DNA of 64,000 nucleotides from Prostheceraeus crozeri (GCA_907163375.1 CAJQUW010011596.1:121447-185446); one strand, 5' to 3'. Positions 1-14,982 are shown, numbered from the stretch's first letter. Made by a program: numbers and translations. Notes: generated by a model from the sequence alone, not told the origin.

Positions 1-3000
1 CCCCCGGGAAGGTCCGCCCGGCACGAAATCAGATCCGTCAAGTCTTTGTGCTTAAAGACCTTCATGCATTCATGCATTTGTCGAGGATCACAAGTCAAAG
101 GACCATTAGGGGTAAGGTCCAGCCCCGCTTTAGAAGCGCTGATTGAAAAATGGACTAGTGGGAAGGTCCTCCACACCGATCTCGTCAAGTTTGGCTCTAA
201 AATGTAGTCCTAGGATAGTCAAAAGTTTGACACGCCTTGAACGTTTAATGTCTGCCGGTGGGAACGCACCACCTGTCCTCTTAAGGACAAACCTTAAGTC
301 TTATTAACTATAAGTTTATTAAAATTATGAAACATTTAGACGTCGTTATGGGAATGCCCCAGCTTCAAGTATTAAGATCATTAGAATTATTTGTGACTTG
401 CTACTGGAAAGAAGCCGACCAGAAGTGGGATTGTGACCGGTCTGCTTCCGGCCTCCTGCTTGGAGATTGCCGGTCTCCCGAAATTCTCGGCCGACTTCCA
501 TCTCTGGTTGATATACTTCTTTCTTATTATGGGAGTGCGGTCACAACAAGCCGGCAAAGTGGGGACTGGTATGCTATGACCTTATGAATGATTTCTGGCG
601 TTTCTTTTCCATAGAGTTATTGATATAAAGTAGCATTGATTCCCCGACCGCACTCGCCTGACCCAGGACTGGAACCGAAGTCCGCCGTGGAGACGAGGTC
701 GCACCTTCTTCATTAGGCTGCGCTGAATATGATTGCATGTAACTCTTGAGAATTTGCAATTCTTGATCACTATTAGTAACAGATAATGGAGAGATGAAGA
801 ATGATTTGATTGACATTTATTGAAGTCTATGAAAGTTTGCTATCTCAATAGATGATAATTCATGAAAAGTTTGAAAGTCTGAATGTTTGCAAATGTGAAC
901 AGATTTGAAATTGTCTATCTAAAAATGATTTGAAACATCAGTGCACCAATTCATTCTCAAGCTGGAGTGACGGAATACGGTTCATGTCTGTCTGGTACGG
1001 TGAGAATTCTATGTGAATTTGGCGGGCATGAAATGGTGCATTTATCTCAGTTGTCCAGACTTTGATATAAGCCTACACTTTGTGATAAAAGGTGCCCTAA
1101 ATAACGTTTGTGTTCTTCAAGTACAAGACGTCTGATTGCTTGCAATCACACTCGACTACATTTATCTGTTATGAGACACTTGAACTGTTTTGTCGATTTT
1201 CTACAGTTTTATGAAGATAATGAACGTGTTGTCGTAAATAATGACACAATTATCTGCAATTAATCGCCATGATTGCTATAAATCATTCATGAACAGGCTT
1301 ATGAAATGGAAAAATTTAATTGATTTACGATAATATCTTTCCGAGATACTGAATAAATATTTATTGAACATCAGAGTACCTAAACCACCAATCAAACTAC
1401 CGGCACCTATTCTGAAATACTGTCGATCTTTTTATTACTAAATTTCAGACGCACTTGCAATTGTATTCTCATATTCATTAATTAAACGAAAAATCATAAC
1501 TTCAAGAGCCACTCACCGAAATGCCAGTCACCTCGACATTCGCCCAAATTGCACTGAACATATGTATATTGCAGGATGGACTTTGCTTTAAAATTAATCG
1601 CCTTTAATTTGAAACTGCTCTTGACTTCAAGCACATGTATTTTTTTTATCCTCTGATAGGTAGATTATCATCTTTCATGCGGGTGTGTAAGGCCGCACAG
1701 TAAAGATAGTAAAATAGAGCAATGTCAGTTATCATTTGAGATTCAAATTTAGCATTAGATGATGTTCAAAGAGACAACTTTCCTAATTGTGGCTATTGCA
1801 TTTCCATGTGACATGCAATTGGTTACGAACGACTCAATCGGGGTTCGACGGTCATTCAGGGACGACTCGGAATCAACCGATTGTGCCGCCTCGTTGCCGG
1901 ACAGCCGAAAGAAAACCACACAGCTTCGTTGGTATACCTCAGTAGCCAAAGCAGACGCTAACTGCGCGCAACATCACCATAATTTTGTCACATAGAAAAG
2001 GCAACCAGGATGAATGAGCACCACTTTGGCATGTCTTGTTGGCGGAACCCATTTTAGTCGACTCATACGACATGCATGGGGTACCGAGGTGCTATTCTAA
2101 AAGTCCCGGCAACCCCACGAGCAACTGTCGTTGCATACCAATACTATTATTAACTCTGTTACAGGCTTAGGTTTCAGCCAACAGAATATCATTAAATAAT
2201 TAATTGTGTCATCAATACTAAAATTCTTGATAAGTAGTATTTGCAACATTCACATTAAGACAGTTAGATTTGATGGTGCATGATCATGACATGAGTATTG
2301 TACAAAATGTTTACAAAAAGTGGTGAAATTCAGGTCTTCGGGAAAGCAATTATCAAAATAGGTCATAAATTCGACCAAATCCAACGATTTTTATGGAAAA
2401 GTTCAAAAATACAATGAAAACTGAAAGCCACGAAAGTTATTTTTTCAAAAAACGCAACAAAAGTGCGACTGTGTGGACGAGGGCCTCCCAGTGTGGATGA
2501 GATTAGGTTAATGCACATGAGATCGACCTGTTTCTACTTTGATGACCACTGAGTAAGTACAGTATACGTATTTACGTAGAGTAGCAGCTCAGTATCTATC
2601 ATATCACCAATATAACAGTTCAGATTCTATTTCATTTGATAAACTCTTCATGATGTAGTGCTACATGCAGGATGTGCAAATTTTACTGCTTTGGCGCTAT
2701 TGTCAAGAAATTGACTATCATGATAGCAACACCGAAGAAGGATCTGTCTTACAAATTCTTCAGGTCACTGATTGGGAGATGCAATGTTTTTCTGACTACA
2801 ATGTAATTTCGATGGAAATATATATTTCTTTAAGGCTCAGTCTCTTTCACAGGAGTATTTTCTGACGCTCCTCGTGTCCCAGATCACCTAATACTGAAAG
2901 AACAGAATAACATAATCGAAGACAATGATCACTTAACTATTAAATACAGTCGCATAAGCGATTTTGTAGCCTTTCCGGGATATTCTGTAAATATGAAATA

Positions 3001-6000
3001 CGAATGAGTCCACAATATAATTCAGATAGGAAGGAAACTTGATTTGGCGAATCATGAGGTCATAACTAAGAGGATTGAATTAATAATCTGGATAGAGTTG
3101 ACCATTTAGATTCATATCTCATTTCGATTCACCTATAGCTCAATTTTTTCAATTATTTAGACGACTGTAAACTTTTCAGATTCATATAGCCTGTTAGAAA
3201 AGTAGGCTATTATGAATAAATTTCCTAAGTTAGCAAACTCAAAAAATGATATAAATATATCAGTTTATTTTAAATAATATTTAATATCATATTACGTTAT
3301 TTATTCTCAAAAACCGAGTCAAGAAGCAACATTTTCAGTTTTTTTATGTAAAAGCTTAAATCATAATGATCCTCATGAAATCCACTCGTAGCAGAAAACT
3401 TTCATTCTATAGTTGTTATCATGTAAATGTCAGTGACGATATCTCATTTTCAAAATTTACACTTAATACTTTGATATCAAAAATGATCAGCAACACTTTG
3501 GGGCCACACATCGTCAAATCTAGGGGAAAACCAATAGATGAGCAATCTTATAATGATCGTCGAGTACTTTAAGCGCCGCTTTCAATCAATTATCATATAA
3601 ATCTGCACTTAGCCTGTGAGTAAATATGTTGAGTAGGAACATAAGGGGACCGTTTCTAAAAATAGTTAAGTGTCACGCCGCCGCGAACATTCGTATTCTC
3701 AATAATCGGAATGTGCTGGGTGGGCCAAAATGAGTGCCATTACTTTTCCTTCAGATTGGTATCAATACTCAATAAAGTGCTGAAATACAGCAGCTCTAGA
3801 GAATACATGCTTTTAATTCTCAATTTCTAACAGCACAACAGTACATGCTAACACAACAAACAGTACATGTAGGGCCTATATTCACTTTCTAAGAATTACA
3901 TAGTGGTTAGGTGTGTAGTGAACAGAAATCGAATACTACAGAAGAAAACGTCGTTCTCACCAAGTGGGCCGAGATCCATTAGATTTCATTAGTCGGAATG
4001 CTTGTCACGCAACATAGACCTAGTATCAATAAGTACTACATGCATTTCCAACACTGACTGACTTTCATACTATTTCTTATATATCATATATATTCTCATT
4101 AGTTGTTTGTTCTTCACTGTGCCTCTAGCATTTCTGGTGAGATAAACTGGTAACGTGCTATCATACACAGGGTATATTTCAAGCTAAATTTATCATTTAA
4201 ACTTGAATTTGTAATACAATGCTATTGTGCGTGATAAAACCGGTGCCATTGAAAAGTGCCTACGTCTGTTGTGTTAAATAATTTCTTTGTAAATATAAAG
4301 AAAGTTCCTAATGACCTCGGTTGATCTCTACGTGAAAGACGTCATGTAAATTATACATCAAAAGTTAGGTCAAAAAACAGGGGATGAACAATGCTCAGTT
4401 ACATTCAGTGACGTAGAGATATGTCCATAAATCAGGCTTCAAGTCTGCTTGGTAGCAGAATAAGCATGCATCATAAATAGAATTATTGAGTTGTATTCTC
4501 AGTTGAAAAATGGGGGCAAATATGAAAAATTGTCATTTTATACCATTTCAGGAATCATCAGTAGTCCTAGCTCACGTTTGACAGCGGCGACACAACTCCC
4601 CATTTAAAGTTGCAGTCACACACACCGGGTAAATTTGACCACACGTTGCTTGCTAAACTGGAGAGAATATCTTAGGGACATTTTTCCATGTCATTGCGTG
4701 AAACTGAATATTAATCACTGACTTTGTTCTAACCTTATATTAATTGTGAATTCGATGTTTTTTGCTGCTTGAAGTCTTTCACACAGAGATCAAGCGATGC
4801 CATAAATAACTTGCTTTTCATCTACAAATGAATTCGGATAGACAGGATTACCGTTAGCAGGAGGCTCTTCATAGTGCAAAAAACACAGACGAGTGCGTGA
4901 ATATCAACTCCTTTATCTTTAGAAGCAGGTGATTAATAAAGAATATTTGCAAAGTTCCCAATTTTTCGAGCGTTCGCCGTCTTCAGGGGAATTCACGATA
5001 AAATGAATTAAAGTTGCCTGCTTTTATAAAACTATCAAGGAAAAAGATTCAGTGAATTCAGCAGTTCGTCATTTCCAACTAACTAGGAGAGAGATATCTA
5101 ACATCCGCTAAGCGGATCTCTATTGGTTCAGTGCACTTCTATGATATCGAATGGTCAAAATCTTCGAAGTCCATCTGATTTCTATGCGTCTCCGTTGGAT
5201 GTGTTCATCAATTGAGCTATCGGAATCATCATTGTGGATGCTACGTCTGTGCTCCACGTGCTGATATACAAAATTAATTGCACAGCGAGCAAGGAAATTT
5301 GTAGATAAGATGACGGGTTGCACAAAATTAGGTGTAGACGGTTACTAATTTCGCAGTTTGTGTGTTTTTCATTATTTTTCAATGTTTTAGAGCGCTGCAA
5401 GTTGTAAGTTATGATTTGCTCACTAGTTTTACATGCAGGCGATCTATGCTTTTTATTAAGTATTTCGGAAAAGCTCGCCATTGGAAAGAATATTTACTTA
5501 ATTTCGTAGTTAGTTGCTATTATAATACATGACTGCATTTTTTGAAAATTTCGATTTTAGTCTTGATAATACGAAGATCATTGATTACGAATGAATGGTG
5601 ACAAACACTACTATTAATACCCGACATTTTAATATGCATGAAAATTTAAGGTAAGAGTACACATTACCAGTCTTTTAACACTCATACTAGCAAATTTAAC
5701 TAGCGATTATATCACTTAAGCTACCCGATAGAACCTTTCAAGAAATTCAAATCAGACAAATTAAATCTGTGTTACTAATGTCATTGAAATATATACACAA
5801 TGAGTAATTAGCGATTTAGACTATCGCATAAAAGATTTGAGGCATGAAATTCCTTCGCGATTGTCGTTTCTCGATCTGTCTGCCATGTCATAGACAGAAT
5901 GTATTGTTCATTCAAAATTTATTGATGAATTTAATACAATCAGAATTCTTCGACCGTCTTGTCTTCAAGCATGTCCAATGTAACTTAATACAGTGAATAA

Positions 6001-9000
6001 TGTGTCTAACATTCCAATTCCATTATAGCACAGCTGAATTCTCGTAAAATAAACCAAACAGCTTATCAGACATCTATGAACGAGTATACGAGTGACATGA
6101 CGCAATATCACAACAGACAATGATCGGTTTGTAAATCACAATTACAGATTCTGAAGCACTGACCTTCCATTTATTTTCCATCACACAAACATCAACAATA
6201 TTTTGTTTCTCACGATCCTGCATGAGCGCAAGATTGGTCTGCATGTGTATGTACATCATGAGTCACAACCAAATGCCTAATATACATGTAGATGTTTCAA
6301 TATTGATCAGCTACATGAACAGGATTGTGAACGACTTCTGCATTAGAATCACTTAGAGTAGTAGGAATGTCGGAATCATATTTGAATTAAGCAATGATAT
6401 ACATGTACGGGCTGCCACAAGTTGATTTTAAATTCCAGGTGACAGAACTAGAACAAGAGTAGCCGCCGGCTTCTCACAATATTTCGATTCGTTGAATGTT
6501 TTTAGAAGGATCGCATTGATATCTCCATGACTAATCGTGGTGCATGTCAGGACATTGATTTTCATTTCAAGTAAGTAAATAAAGATAGAAAGCACTCCTG
6601 TGAGTGTCAAGCCGCAATTCTGGTACCAAAAAAAAGTTGAAACTATTTGCAGATGCACACAGCGCTTGCTTAGAAGCACGAAACAAAGCAATTGGGGTTG
6701 AATTGTACTAAAATGTGAGAACAGGATGCGGACATTAATGGGTTAAAGCGACCGGTTTTCCGTCTCAAATTTACCATTACAATGCAGTATAATTCCCGTT
6801 ACTTCTGACTTCTGATCATTAAGATTAATTGAGAATTACAGCAAAAATCTTCCACCAGCACAGTCAGCCAGCAGCACGAGTTTTTGCAGGTAACGAGGCT
6901 GAAGATGCGACTTCACAGAATGATGTACACCCTATGGCTACCACGAATCTGCGCGTCTGCCGAGTTTTACCTGGTTTCTCTTCTTGTCAGACAGGATATA
7001 AGAAATCTCAAATCCAATCTAATCGGAAGCAGACCGAGGATTTCTCGGATAAAGTGGGAAGCACTGGATCTAGAGCCATACTTGTTAACATGGAAGGTCT
7101 TCAGGTCATTTCCTATCATCTCCGTCTATGAACCAAATGTCGGCGAACATGACATCTTGGCCAATTGTATTTAGCCACATTTAACAATATTCTCGCATAC
7201 GTTGCCAATCAGAAGCATGACATGGCATTCACCTGCATTTATAAAGTCGAAAAGTTCATTGAAAGGTCGATTGCAAAAGTTATGGCTCTAGTCTTAGTCC
7301 TTCGAACTCCGTCGCAGAAAACACCGACTAATTCATTTTTTGCCGAAAAACTTAGTCTGCTTCCCTTTTTATTCAAATTGTGGTTTCTGTTTTACAGGAG
7401 GAGGAACCGGGTGGAACTCGACAAACACGCGGATTCGCATGAGCCTCAGGGCGCACGTAGCATCATTCTGTGAAAGTCGTATTCTCGGACTTGTTCCCTA
7501 CACAAAGTGTTGACGGCCGGACTAACAGTAGCCAGATGAATTTTTACATTTAATGTACGTGTTTTTCGTTGCTTAAACATTTAAATTTCCGTGCGACTGC
7601 GCATTTTTCTATCTATGAAAAACATGAGATGCAGTTGCTATCAATTCATCGATGAATCGATGTATTGAGAGCTGTCATTTTATTTCACACGTATTGTAGC
7701 TTTATTTGAACTGAGTGACATTGCTTATCAGTCTATAATCGACTCGTCTAGCTGAAAGTGTTCATAAATAAAACGGATGTTCTTTAATGCACCTTAATTT
7801 CATATACATTAATAGACAACATAAACTGATGCAGATAGAGGAAACGAGATTGAGTAGGCAATGACGTTGACCAGGATACGCTTCCATTAAACCAAAAAAA
7901 TGGTAGGCCTACATTATAAAGCATCACATCAATGCAAGCAAGAATTCTGGGAGACGGATGCTAAAGCTCAGAATGCTATCAAGAAGTGAAGAACAACCAA
8001 TACAGACAGTAGGCAGCATGATATAAACATACGACATAGTAAATTAGCGAATGTCATGTTATCACAATGCAAGTGCTTTATTTTGAAAATCATAGAGCCT
8101 TTGAGGCTTCCGATTCATTTGGAAGGTTGGTCAACTGGTGAGACTAGTAAAAATTAATAAAATAAAATACATGTATAAGAACAACGGCAGTTTTTTTTTA
8201 GTTTTAGGGCATTCAAAGATAGCAGTTGTCTTAGACAAGACGCTACTTAGAAATCTCGTCGAGTTTTATGCATATGTCCCTAACTTAAAGCAAAAAATAT
8301 TAGATGCGAATGAATTTCCAAATAAACTCAATAATTTCTTGATTAATAGGCGCCATTTGATTTTGTCATTTGAAAATTTTATGATTGTTGTGGAGAATGT
8401 TGACTCTCTGATGTGATAACATAATGACTTCCGGTCTCTTCACAACTCACTTATGATTTAAGGATTTAAGTGTAATGCATTTGATTTTGTTATATTATTG
8501 CTACGTATGTTATTGTATTAGCATGATACTGACACCGAACCGCTTAGTTTCATGTACCAAAGAGGATTACAATGACGCGAACGAGGACGAAGGCGAGAAC
8601 GAGGAGGAAGTAGCTCAAGGAATGATGGTGCTGAAGAATCAGGAAGGTCCAAAAGTGAAAGACAAGACTATGAGAGAGCTCTCAGGAAGTGTCTTCGTGG
8701 AAGTCCCTATCTCTCTCTCTTTTCCTAAAAGAGGTTTTTGGGAGTTAGGTCGTCCTAGTAAGGCATTGTCCAGTAAATGAAATGATAGGTGCATGATCTT
8801 TAAGCCTGCAGCTGAAACAGCCAAGAAGTGTTAGATTATGTGAAGTCTATGAAGTTGAATATTGAGCTAAGATCTATGATGGCAGCAGGCATGCAGGAAC
8901 TATGAATTCGCAAGAGATCATCGCGACTAATATATTGCTATGACATTTATCATAATTGCGTTTACTAAGGTCAGATATCGCACTTTTCATCTGACATCCA

Positions 9001-12000
9001 TTTTACTAAGATTTGTATCTAGAAGTGCAAAAGATAAATTTTAAATGGCAAGTGATAACAACGTTATGAAATTTAAATGTATAGGCAGAATATCTTTGAG
9101 GTAAAGAAATAAATGAAAGTCAAAAAGTTTATGTTTTAACACAGCAATGATGTTCACATAATTTTTGCATGTGTGCACATCAATTTTGCCATAATTATGC
9201 AAAACAAAATTTAAGCTGATTAATATAATTCCGTGGTTAAATAAATAACTTTTGTCTGCCTTTGGGCTCCCGGTGCGGCGGCAGGTGTTTCAGGGTCTTG
9301 AACGTCACAGCGTCTTGAACAAGCTGGTAGTTTGCATCTTTTCATGAAAAGATAAAAAATAGCTATGACAAACATTGTTTCTGTAATTAAATGGCCCTAA
9401 TTTTCCGAATTCATGACTTTTTCAATGTAGCCATTAGGTGACCAATCAGATAACTATTTCCTTTCCAGACTGCAAGTCGATTGCATGACAAGGACAATTC
9501 GTACTAAAGATAACATTGAACTTAAATGTTTGCGTTAATTTATGAATCAGCAGTCATGCAAGAAAATGTAAAAGTCACATATTTATCTGCTATTTTATTG
9601 TATTACTTTATGATATTATATCCTACGAAATAAGGAAAATTTCAAATCCACCGTTAGACTTTGATTAAAGGCGCGACTAAATTCTGAGTCATGCTGGCCA
9701 ATTCGTATAATTCACTAAGTGGAAGGAATATCTCGAGGAAGAGGTGACTCCCTGTTATAAATCATGCGTTTAACCTGAGTGACAATGGTTCTTTTGTTCA
9801 TGCACCAATCTCAGGTAATTAACTAGAGGAGCTCTCAAGAGTGCAAAACAATAGACATCATCATTGCGAGGAGATCTTCCCACACACTGGACATTCAGAT
9901 AAGTGTTTGAAAATCACTTTAGCATCAGTTGTAGTTTCAGCTCAACTGTGATTAAATTCAAAGTGAAGATAGGTAATAATTCATCTATTTCCTAATGAAA
10001 TTCCCATATTGGACATGAATAATGATATCCCTCTATTTTCAATCTATAAGCGGGGAGTTGAACGACTATTTTTTGTATGTTGAACCACTGTAGTCAGATA
10101 ACATTGCTATGGGCAGACTTCCCACCAGAACAATTACATTTGGTCATTTAGGTTACTTCAGAGGAATCTCACAATTGATTATAAGATTGACATGTTCATT
10201 TCAGCTCCTATCCATCTCTGTCTTCCTTCAATCGATGATGTTCTTATCTTCTCCACGTCCATCACCATAACACCCTCACTTCCAGAGTTTTCTTCTTCCT
10301 TTCACATGCTATGTACAGCGCCTCTACCCTCTCCTTTTCCATTCATTATTTATGCTTCATTCTGTCTCTCTCACATATTCTCCTTATTAAATGATTCTCC
10401 GTCGCCCAAAGTTTCACCATAGCTTCAATGTCAACCCAATCCATGTTTTAGCATGTTTTCTCAAATGATATTACTTGCTTAGCTCAACTCGTTTTGTTGG
10501 TACAAATAGGATACAAGAATTTGAATGCAGATTTTGAATTTGTCTTTAGATGTATCTTATCTGTAATTTCTAAATGCAATGCTCATATCAGACAAACCTC
10601 CCACGCTCATTTTATGTTATCCTCATTCTAATGGTGGTTTACTGAGTTTGTTGATATCAATAATATGACTGAGAATGTGATTGATTTATGAAAGCTGTAG
10701 AAATTGATGTGATCATATTTCATAACCATTATGCCACAAATTCTCCATTCTGAATACATGGCATCTTCTTATACGAGATACTTATATAAGACAAGCGATA
10801 TGATCCGACAGACGTGCAGTTTTGTGACAACTAAGAGGTATACAATGCTATGGGAATGTTTCAGATGCGATCCCGGAGTATGGATAATACGCATCATTTT
10901 AAATTCATCGTTGAACATTTTCATTCACTTCCCCGTTCTCCATTTAAGGTCCCATTCACTTATAACAAAAACAAATTTTGAAGTGTTACGAAAACGGCTA
11001 AGTTACAGACTCGAGAGAGGAAAAGCAATATTTTGGTCAATGTGGTCATTTAGTCAAAGGGAGCCTCATCCTTATACGCGCAACATTTCGTTGCAGACAA
11101 ACTGCAGTGCAAACGACCGAAAACAAGCTCTAGGTTGCTTAGTGCTTGTTCGAGTATTGAAGCGCGACATATAGGTCATCCACTTTCACTTTTCATTTTA
11201 TGTTGTGCTTCAGTCGTCTGCTGTGCACTTGCCATCATACACTCGTTCCCATAATTCAATCGCGCTCACAAATTACACACATGCCTTCGAGTAACGTGAG
11301 AGTGTTTTGAAGACCAATTGTCTTCCCTTTCCGTCTGCTTTGTGTTGTGCTTTTGTTGTACTTTTGAGCTCCTCACATGCACTGTATTTCCTGACCATGC
11401 AAATAAACCTGAAACTACATGTATAAACCTGGACTATAACGCAGGAAAGAAAAGTGTAGATCAATTTGATCAGAATATCGATCAATTCTGTTGTCGTCAT
11501 AAGACTGTTAGATGGCACTATCGTTTTTCTGTAACATACTTGACGTTTCTGCATTTAATGCTTGCCTGATAAAAAACGGCTATTCTAAGTCAAGGAAACA
11601 ATTTCTCATAGCTCTCTCAAAGCAGTTGGTATATACCTGTACACAATCTAGATTTCGTCGAAGCAGCTCGTTTGCTGGGATTTCTGCCCGAGTTTGCTCC
11701 ATCAGATCTTCAACAACGGCGCAATAAATTCGGAAGGCATGATATTTGTTCCGAAGTGTGTCGCCACCATTGTGATTCGTGTCAAAAACCAATATGCCCA
11801 GCACACCAGCGCATGATCAGGAAATGTTTTTGTCCTACTTGCTAGACAGTCATTGCACCTTTTGTTTGTATTTTCCTATCCCAACAGTCGATTATTGTCA
11901 AAAGTATTTGTGATTCTGTGTTTAATGCTTATTAAATGAGAACAGAAATGGTAAACAGTTTTGTTGTTAAGAAATCGAGGTACAAGTACATTTTGAATGC

Positions 12001-13192
12001 GCGGTATATATACAGGCGGTAATAGCAGGCTTACATTAGATAAGATGTGAAATGCTTTTAGGAATAGACTCGAAATTTTTAGCGTCCAATTTTAGACAAA
12101 CCTCATAAATCTTCTTAATTCAAAACACAGAAAATAAAGCTGAGAATTTTAAAAATGCATATGAAAAACTTTTGCAACAAAATGCCACGCGCATAAGGAT
12201 GAGGGTTAAATCTATAGGTTCTGGCTTGTTCTAGGCTGGTATAAGATTCAAGCTGGAAGGGTTTCTGTTGCTTGAATTAGACAGTCGAAGTTGAGGAGTT
12301 AGCATATTGCACGGTGCTCTGTATAAGTAGTCTATAATTTCAATGAAAATTGTCGTTAAGTCGTTCCATTAGACGTGCTGATACGCTTGTAGCAATATAT
12401 AGTTACAAGCTTTCACACTGTAGGCTATATACATACAGTAGTACAATTTTAATTGTAGGTACATCGAACCACTTTGTAAGGTTCGGCCGAAACAATACAT
12501 TGCCGAACCACTACATTGTCGACTAGCCTCTGAAGGTCCATTCACACCGGACGAAGCGCGTCCTCACTGCCTCACGAGTCAGAATTTCCGTTCAGAACCT
12601 TAATGAACTTATGAGGTTGTTCGCACAATGACGCGTGGACTTCAGGCTGACGTGAAAGATTCATCTCTGCACACGAGTTCGTGAAATTGAAATGTAGAAT
12701 TAGAAGTATCGATAATTCAAATAATTTATAATTACAGGACATAGACATGAAACTGTAAAATGTCGTATATGCGATCATCGGGAACATATTAGTTAATAAA
12801 AAACCCAAGTTTTGTATTTCATGTCCAAGGTCGATCGAAAACCTAAGGTCTAACCTTGAATGAATGAGGTAATGAAAAGAATGCGCCGTCATAAAAATAT
12901 ATCTAAGCATATGCAAGCGACACAATATGCATCAGCGACACAATATAGCGAAATCAATATGCATTAGTTTGCAGTATGATTTTTTGTATAAGTAGCCTAA
13001 ATTATATATCACAAGCAAATATTTAAGAAATCTTAAAAAGCAAAAAATTTAAAATAAAGTGCTCGTAATGTTATTTTATCACACTTTCTCAGACTCATGA
13101 TAAATGAAACCGTTTTTCAATAAAATGCATACAGTGTACTACTGGGAACTGTACTAATGGCACAAGCAGCTGCATGCATTGATTTTTCTTAC
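1..13192. other. AT-rich gene-poor region (intergenic or intronic)
   Basis: No recognisable gene, RNA or complete transposon is seen here. Reading frames are short, and none of their translations matches a family I know. The longest, 147 codons at 10731-11174 on the plus strand, has no recognisable domain and probably arose by chance. The stretch lies downstream of the probable first coding exon at 13193-13691 on the minus strand, so part or all of it may be that gene's intron, with further exons I could not identify. A few less AT-rich patches (about 380-720, 1800-2000 and 6900-7100) could hide exons or old repeats. Confidence 0.6.
10190..10420 (+). repeat. pyrimidine-rich tract
   Basis: About 230 bases are strongly enriched in C and T on the plus strand, with repeated tct, cct and ttcc words. 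This is low-complexity sequence rather than a gene; the 76-codon frame across it is rich in Ser, Pro and Phe as a direct result of the base bias. Confidence 0.45.
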
Positions 13193-13691
13193 CACTATGT
13201 TCGATCTCATCTTGATTAATCCAGTCTTCTAGTTTACTTTCTTTGATTTGTCGATCAAGCGTAGAATTGAAGGCTGAAATCTGGTCTAGAGCTGCCATTA
13301 TTTTCATTTGAAGTCCGTCTACTACACTCATACATTGCTTTAAGCCTTCATGTCCTTTTGAGGTTGTTACTCTGAGATTTCCCTTCTCCTCGTAGTTTCG
13401 AAGATCCCCTGCGCGAAGAATTTGAAGCTCGTCTCCATACCGCTCGGTAATGGTCACCAGCACTTCATCAGCTGAACCTGAGAGGGCCAAATCCCCCAAG
13501 TTATTGTAGTGAGGTTGAGGAGGCGGCGACGGAGACTTCGGAGGGGTCGGAGTTGATTGAGGTTCCGACTCCCGCACTGATGGAGAAGCCGCCCCTGACC
13601 CGGGACGATCACTGCTGGATGTCGATGAATGGCTTCCGCGACGTTGATCATCCTCATGGGAAGAGGCAGAAGATCGGCGAGAGTCCGACAT
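13193..13691 (-). CDS. first coding exon of an unidentified host gene
   Basis: The minus-strand frame starts with ATG at 13691 and stays open for about 166 codons to a consensus donor (G|GTAAGA) whose intron starts at 13192. Residues 1 to about 60 are low-complexity: Ser/Arg-rich, acidic, then a proline run (PTPPKSPSPPPQP). Residues 65-165 look folded and helical, with a Leu/Val/Ile heptad-like stretch (MSVVDGLQMKIMAALDQI) that could be a coiled coil. The frame reads on to a stop at 13095, but that tail is best read as intron. The base composition differs from the AT-rich surroundings, and the upstream region is GC-rich as expected of a housekeeping promoter. I do not recognise the family; a small coiled-coil adaptor or complex subunit is possible. 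Further exons should lie below 13192. Confidence 0.65.
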
Positions 13692-13880
13692 GCTGGATGG
13701 ACACTATCACTATTTGGTCAGATCAAAAGTCGTGAAGACACACCGGCGATTACTTTCAAACTTGGAGCGCAGAGCGGGCGCCGTCTCTAGGTACGCCGTT
13801 GTCACGTTACTAAGCGTTGTGTGAAGTCGTTTGTATGAGTGTGACACGCGCGTGCGTGTACTGCAGCGCGCGAACCATTG
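13692..13880 (-). promoter_or_regulatory. CpG-rich promoter/5' UTR of the minus-strand gene
   Basis: This stretch upstream of the ATG at 13691 is rich in CG dinucleotides (gcgcagagcgggcgccgtc and similar) in an otherwise AT-rich region. I see no TATA box. Its position and composition fit a TATA-less housekeeping-type promoter. A transcript on the plus strand starting here is also possible. Confidence 0.45.
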
Positions 13881-14587
13881 TTAGTGAAATGAAGTTTCTT
13901 TTATAAATTGCTATTTGCTGCAAATTTTGTCACCTACCAAAAGTGATGTTATAAATGTATATTGGTTACCGGAGGAAGAATACACACGACATTGTCTCGG
14001 AAATCATTAATAATATCCAATCATCAAAAATAATTCATAATATCTAAAATATCATTAATAATATCAGAATTATTACCTAAATAACTGCAGACAATTTGAA
14101 ATGCACGTAAATACTATCATGAATGACGTAATATCACGAATGTTGATTATGCATTGGCATCACCGTCTCATTGCATATTAAATATGATAAGTACTGAATT
14201 TGTCCTTTCCATCTCATCAGCATAAAAATCAGTATGATCTTATGAAACAGATCAGAACAGGTGATGAATATGAACTGCACATTTGTAGTTTTAGATATAC
14301 ATACATAATATAATTGTTTTGGAAGGAGAGGATTTTTCTATAAAAGAGGTTTTCTGCATTGAACAAACAGTAGCTCATTCTTCAAATTTCGTTTTCATAA
14401 TTGCTCAAATATTGTTGTCTCTTTTCATACATTACAATCAATGACGAGTTCTGGAGTCGTTTAACTCTCCTTTTAATTCTATATATCGAGGAACTTGTAA
14501 TGTTACAAAAGATTTTCTCCACAAATTCGCATAGCTCCATATGTGCAGCAACGCTTCACTGAAATAAGCAATAGCAAAATATTTTTC
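13881..14587. other. AT-rich spacer
   Basis: This is an AT-rich stretch with short 'aataatatc' style repetition around 14000-14080. I see no gene or terminal repeat in it. Confidence 0.5.
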
Positions 14588-14982
14588 GTCCCCGGGTACA
14601 AGGTGGTGCGACTCTACTGATTTGGGCTGGCATTTGGACCAATAGCCGCTCTGAACTTCACATACAGCAAGGAACCATGAATTCTGAACGCTATGTGAAT
14701 GTTTTACGAATGAACATTGGCCAAATGACAGATCAACTTGGTGATCCATCGACTTGGTTATTTATGGATGATAATGCTACGTGTCACAGGAGTAGTAGAG
14801 TCAACTTATGCAAGTCTCAATTAGGGCTTAGGACATTATCTTGGCCAGCTCGTTCTCCTGATCTGAATCCCATTGAAAATGTATGGAGTATTCTAAAACG
14901 TAGCGTTCGTCGTTCACTGCTTAACCGAGTTAAACCATTCAGCGAGTCAAAAATTATGCAAGATCCGCAGTTCTGCTATTAG
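14588..14982 (+). pseudogene. Tc1-like transposase, C-terminal fragment
   Basis: This is a relic of a Tc1/mariner-superfamily DDE transposase, the enzyme that cuts and rejoins element ends. The frame gives a strand resembling the usual 'VMVWAGI' (LLIWAGIWTN), then the second catalytic Asp block (WLFMDDNATCHRS) and the third acidic block (SPDLNPIENVWSILK), which is diagnostic of Tc1. The N-terminal DNA-binding domains and the first Asp are not found upstream, and no terminal inverted repeats bracket it. The 101-codon frame opens at an internal Met at 14677, but homology extends upstream to about 14590. The fragment is inactive. Confidence 0.8.

Noticed and set aside
574-816. Minus-strand 80-codon frame that reads like a protein
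   Set aside because: Acceptor-like sequence upstream but no donor, domain or linking exon; not enough to call.
7399-7473. Acceptor-like 'ttttacag' followed by an open frame
   Set aside because: A single weak splice signal and a short frame without a known domain.
10731-11174. 147-codon plus-strand frame
   Set aside because: No domain, splice context or compositional support was seen; it may be chance.
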